Below are positions 61,416-64,000 of a DNA stretch of 64,000 bases, piece after piece. Positions within the stretch are counted from its first letter, which is position 1. Every line of letters begins with the position of its first letter. This DNA comes from Aspidiotus rigidus (Eukaryota; Arthropoda; Insecta; Hemiptera; Diaspididae): positions 6,510,001 through 6,574,000 of the forward strand of contig JAVHKY010000028.1 of assembly GCA_035079385.1 (NCBI GenBank). The letters are read 5' to 3'. The notes below the pieces were generated by a model. It did not search any database, had not been told where the DNA came from, and worked only from the letters and a program-made list of their open reading frames with translations. A program made the position numbers and the translations under genes.

Positions 61416-64000
61416 CCAAATTCAGTACATCTTGGATTTAGATTTGAACATGATGAAGAAAAAAATTCAATCCAACGCATCAAATGTTCAAGAAGTTGAA
61501 GGAATAGAGTTGAGGCCATGTTGGGTTCACCTAGAAAGACTGGATTGCCATAGTTTACTAAACCTTAAAGAGAAGCAGTCGCTTATGAACGCGCAGATTT
61601 CATCCCGAAAAGAATTGTTCACCTCCAGTACTTCTAAAATAGTATACAAGACAGACAAGGGTTCTTGTGGATTTCCTTCTTCAACTAATAGGAACAAGAA
61701 GATTTCATACCGAAAAAAATTATGCACCACCAGTACTTCTAGAGTAGTAGACAAGACAGGAAAGAGTATTCCTGCATCTTATTCTTCTGCTGGTAGAAAA
61801 CGACCGTGTTCATCCCAAGAGAAATTATTTCCTACTAGAACTTCCAAAAGACTGGATAAGACGGCAAAGAGTTTTCCTGCATCTTCTACTGATACGAATT
61901 CGAAGGTTTTATCTCCAAAAATGTCATTTACTGGTAGTACTCCTACAATGAAGAACAAGACAGCAGAGAGTTTTCCTGCATTTTATTCTTCTGCTGGTAA
62001 GACACAAAAGGGTTCATCCCGAGAAAAATTATTTAGAACTTGCAAAATGGTGAATAAGACATCAAAGAGTTTTCCAGTATGTTATTCTCCTACTGATATG
62101 AATCATAAGAGTTCATCTCGAGAAAAATTATTTACTGCCAGTACTCCCAGAATAAAGGACAAGGCAGCGGAGAGATTTCGTACATCTTCTTCTACTGGCA
62201 TGTCTCAGAAGAGTTCATTCAGAAAAAAATTATTTACCACCAGTTTGGACGACACAGCTAAGAGATTTCCTCCTTCTACTCACATGAATCAGAAGGTTTC
62301 ATCTCAGGGGTCACTAACTGCCAGTACTCGTACAATAGAGGACAAGACGTCAGAGAGTTTTCCTGCATCTTCTTGTTCTACTGCTATGACCCAAAAGAGT
62401 TCATCTCAAAAAGAGACATCTACTACCTGTTCTCCTACAATAAAGGACCAGTCAGCAGAGAGTTTTCCTGAATCCAATTCTTCTACTATTGTGAATGAGA
62501 AAAGTCCATCTCGAGGAAAATTAGCTACCACCAGTACTTCTAGAATAGTGGACAAGACAGCAAAGAGATTTCCTTCGTCTCCTCCTTCTACTTATACGAA
62601 TCAGAAGGTTTTATCTACTGCCAGTACTTGTACAATAGAGGACAAGACGTCAGAGAGTTTTCCTCCATCCAATTCTTCTACTGAATTGAATCACGAGAGT
62701 TCATCTCAAGAAAAATTATTTACAGCCAGTACTTCTGGAGTAGTAGACAACACAGCAAAGAATTTTCCCAAATGTTCTTCTTCTGTTGATATAAATCGGA
62801 ATATTTCATGCCGAGAGAAATCATCCACCGCCAGTATTTCTAAAATAGTGGTCAAAACAGCAGGGAGTTTTCCTGGACCTTATTCTTCTACCAATATGAA
62901 TCAGACGATTTCAACCCGAAAAAAATTGCCTTCCGCCAGTACTGCTAGAATAGTGGACAAAACATCAGAGATTTTCCCAGCATCTTATTCTTCTGTTGAT
63001 GTTTTTGATGTTGATGAAGAGTGGGTATCAGCAGAGCATTATTTCGGCCCAAACCACTGCTCGAGAACTTATGGTCCAAGGGTGGATTACTCATTACGTA
63101 GTAAATCATTAATTCACTTTCATAGAATAAGAAGAATATCCATGTTTGAAAATAAGAATAACAAACATTTCCAGTCCTGTCTCTATATGAGAATGAATGA
63201 TTTTCTATTTGAACAAAATGAATTTATCGATATTGAAACAGACTTTGATGATATTGGAGGCGGATCAGAAGCTACATGTAGCAAATCAAACACAGTAGAA
63301 AAAGTGGTAAAAAAAGGACGGCGTGTGTCCAAATCTATATCTACTAATCCTCTACAAGTGATGAGATTGAAATCCTTAGAAAATATAAACACCTTTGGTT
63401 TAGCTGTAATAGAAAATAGGGATTTTTATCAAAGTCATCATCGTTTCAATTTTTTTAAATCAGAAAATTTTTCAAAAGAAGCGGACGTGAGCAAGTGGAT
63501 TATATTGAGGCTGCATCGGGATCTTGAATTGATTATTCTCGATCAGAAATTCAACGTACCGGCAAGAGTATTATTTGAACTTATATTCCGAGCGGATCTC
63601 ACCAAGAAGATCATTTCTCATACCATTGTTGCAGCCAAGTTCGAGGTTCACGGAATTCCCGGTCTATGCGATGCTGTATTAATGGGTCCGTGTTGGTCAC
63701 CTCACAAATCCTATTCATTACAGGCAATTATTAAGAGCGACTCTGGATGTTTCGAAACAGTTGACATACCGATAAACTCCAATAGGATGGATAAACCACT
63801 TGATACTCGTTCAAATTTTACAGCAGTTTGGTGGGAACCAGTGGAACCACCATTTGAAGTTCCCGGTATCAATGCAGCTCACTTATTTTTCCTCTTCAAA
63901 TCAAAAACAACTGTCTCCCGCAGAAATCATGTAGAGGGACTGGAGTCGGGAGAGAAAATGATTGAAAAACATAAAGCGAAATATATCACTTATTTTATAG
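61416..64000 (+). CDS. Large tandem-repeat Ser/Thr/Lys-rich protein, partial at both ends
   Basis: After a polypyrimidine tract and acceptor (TTTTTTTCAG, exon start 61416, frame from 61417) the sequence stays open for at least 861 codons and leaves the window without a stop. The first in-frame ATG is at 61450, but an upstream exon is equally likely. Residues 1-60 are unique. Codons from 61597 to about 63000 encode about 14 imperfect units of about 34 residues with consensus SSREKLFTTSTSRIVDKTAK, then SFPASYSSTxMNQK. The rest is non-repetitive: an acidic segment (FDVDEEW), a basic patch (KKGRRVSKS), then a compact-looking region with WIILRLHRDLELIILDQKF, VPARVLFELIFRADLTKKI and FTAVWWEPVEPPFEVPG. 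No membrane helix or signal peptide was seen in the translated part. I do not recognise a family. Repeats are rich in likely phosphorylation and basic sites, suggesting a disordered scaffold (inference). Confidence 0.75.
61597..63000 (+). repeat. In-frame coding tandem repeat, about 102-bp unit, about 14 copies
   Basis: TTCATCTCGAGAAAAATT, ACCAGTACTTCTAGAATA, GACAAGACAGCAAAGAG and TTTTCCTGCATCTTATTCTT recur in order. Copies range from 28 to 35 codons and all indels are multiples of three, so the frame is preserved throughout. Units 8 and 11 share the variant TIEDKTSESFP, which suggests duplication of larger blocks. Confidence 0.9.

Noticed and set aside
61527..61754. Minus-strand frame opposite the large repeat exon
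   Set aside because: Antisense shadow of the in-frame tandem repeat on the plus strand.
1..64000. CRISPR arrays, bacterial operons, rRNA
   Set aside because: No regularly spaced direct repeats with unique spacers, no Shine-Dalgarno-led gene strings and no rRNA-like stretch; intron-containing genes indicate a eukaryote.

Overview
The window looks like AT-rich nuclear DNA from an animal, most likely an insect. The evidence is GT-AG introns of about 65-100 bp, sparse genes, many short inverted-repeat elements, and remnants of Penelope-like and Mutator-like (MULE) elements of the kind common in arthropods. A hemipteran is possible, but that is only an impression from genome style. No bacterial-style operon, rRNA or convincing tRNA is visible.

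Left third (1-23 kb): a degenerate tandem array broken by a terminal-inverted-repeat (TIR) element (1.0-2.2 kb), then a long gene-poor stretch. A well-supported minus-strand gene follows, with five exons at 9.2-10.4 kb; its product is not recognised. Its last intron and terminal exon have been duplicated downstream, giving four candidate terminal exons. Next come decayed mobile fragments: an uncharacterised-family pseudogene, a Penelope-like element, a long hairpin, and SWIM-finger MULE debris. A triplicated A/T-rich block lies at 19-21.7 kb.

Middle (23-49 kb): a BTB-BACK-Kelch cluster, all on the minus strand. One intact single-coding-exon gene (26282-27970) has a 5'UTR intron. Three truncated BTB-BACK paralogues lack Kelch and carry different lesions: an in-frame stop, a TA-repeat frameshift plus early stop, and 5' truncation by a foreign repeat. 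A fourth scrap lies at 48.3-48.6 kb. Conserved flanks and the retained 5' intron show that the copies arose by DNA duplication and not by retroposition. Between them lie a perfect 106-bp palindrome, a 440-bp TIR element, a GTCAC-rich repeat (with an inverted partner 10.6 kb away), and other hairpins and tandem repeats.

Right third (46-64 kb): a Ser-rich plus-strand reading frame split by a TIR element, an LRR protein's last exon (minus), and a plus-strand five-exon gene with mostly consistent splice phases (50.7-52.1 kb). A gene-poor interval follows. The window ends inside the longest open frame seen, at least 861 codons (61416-64000). It encodes about 14 imperfect copies of a Ser/Thr/Lys-rich unit of about 34 residues, followed by a non-repetitive C-terminal region, and its function is unknown.
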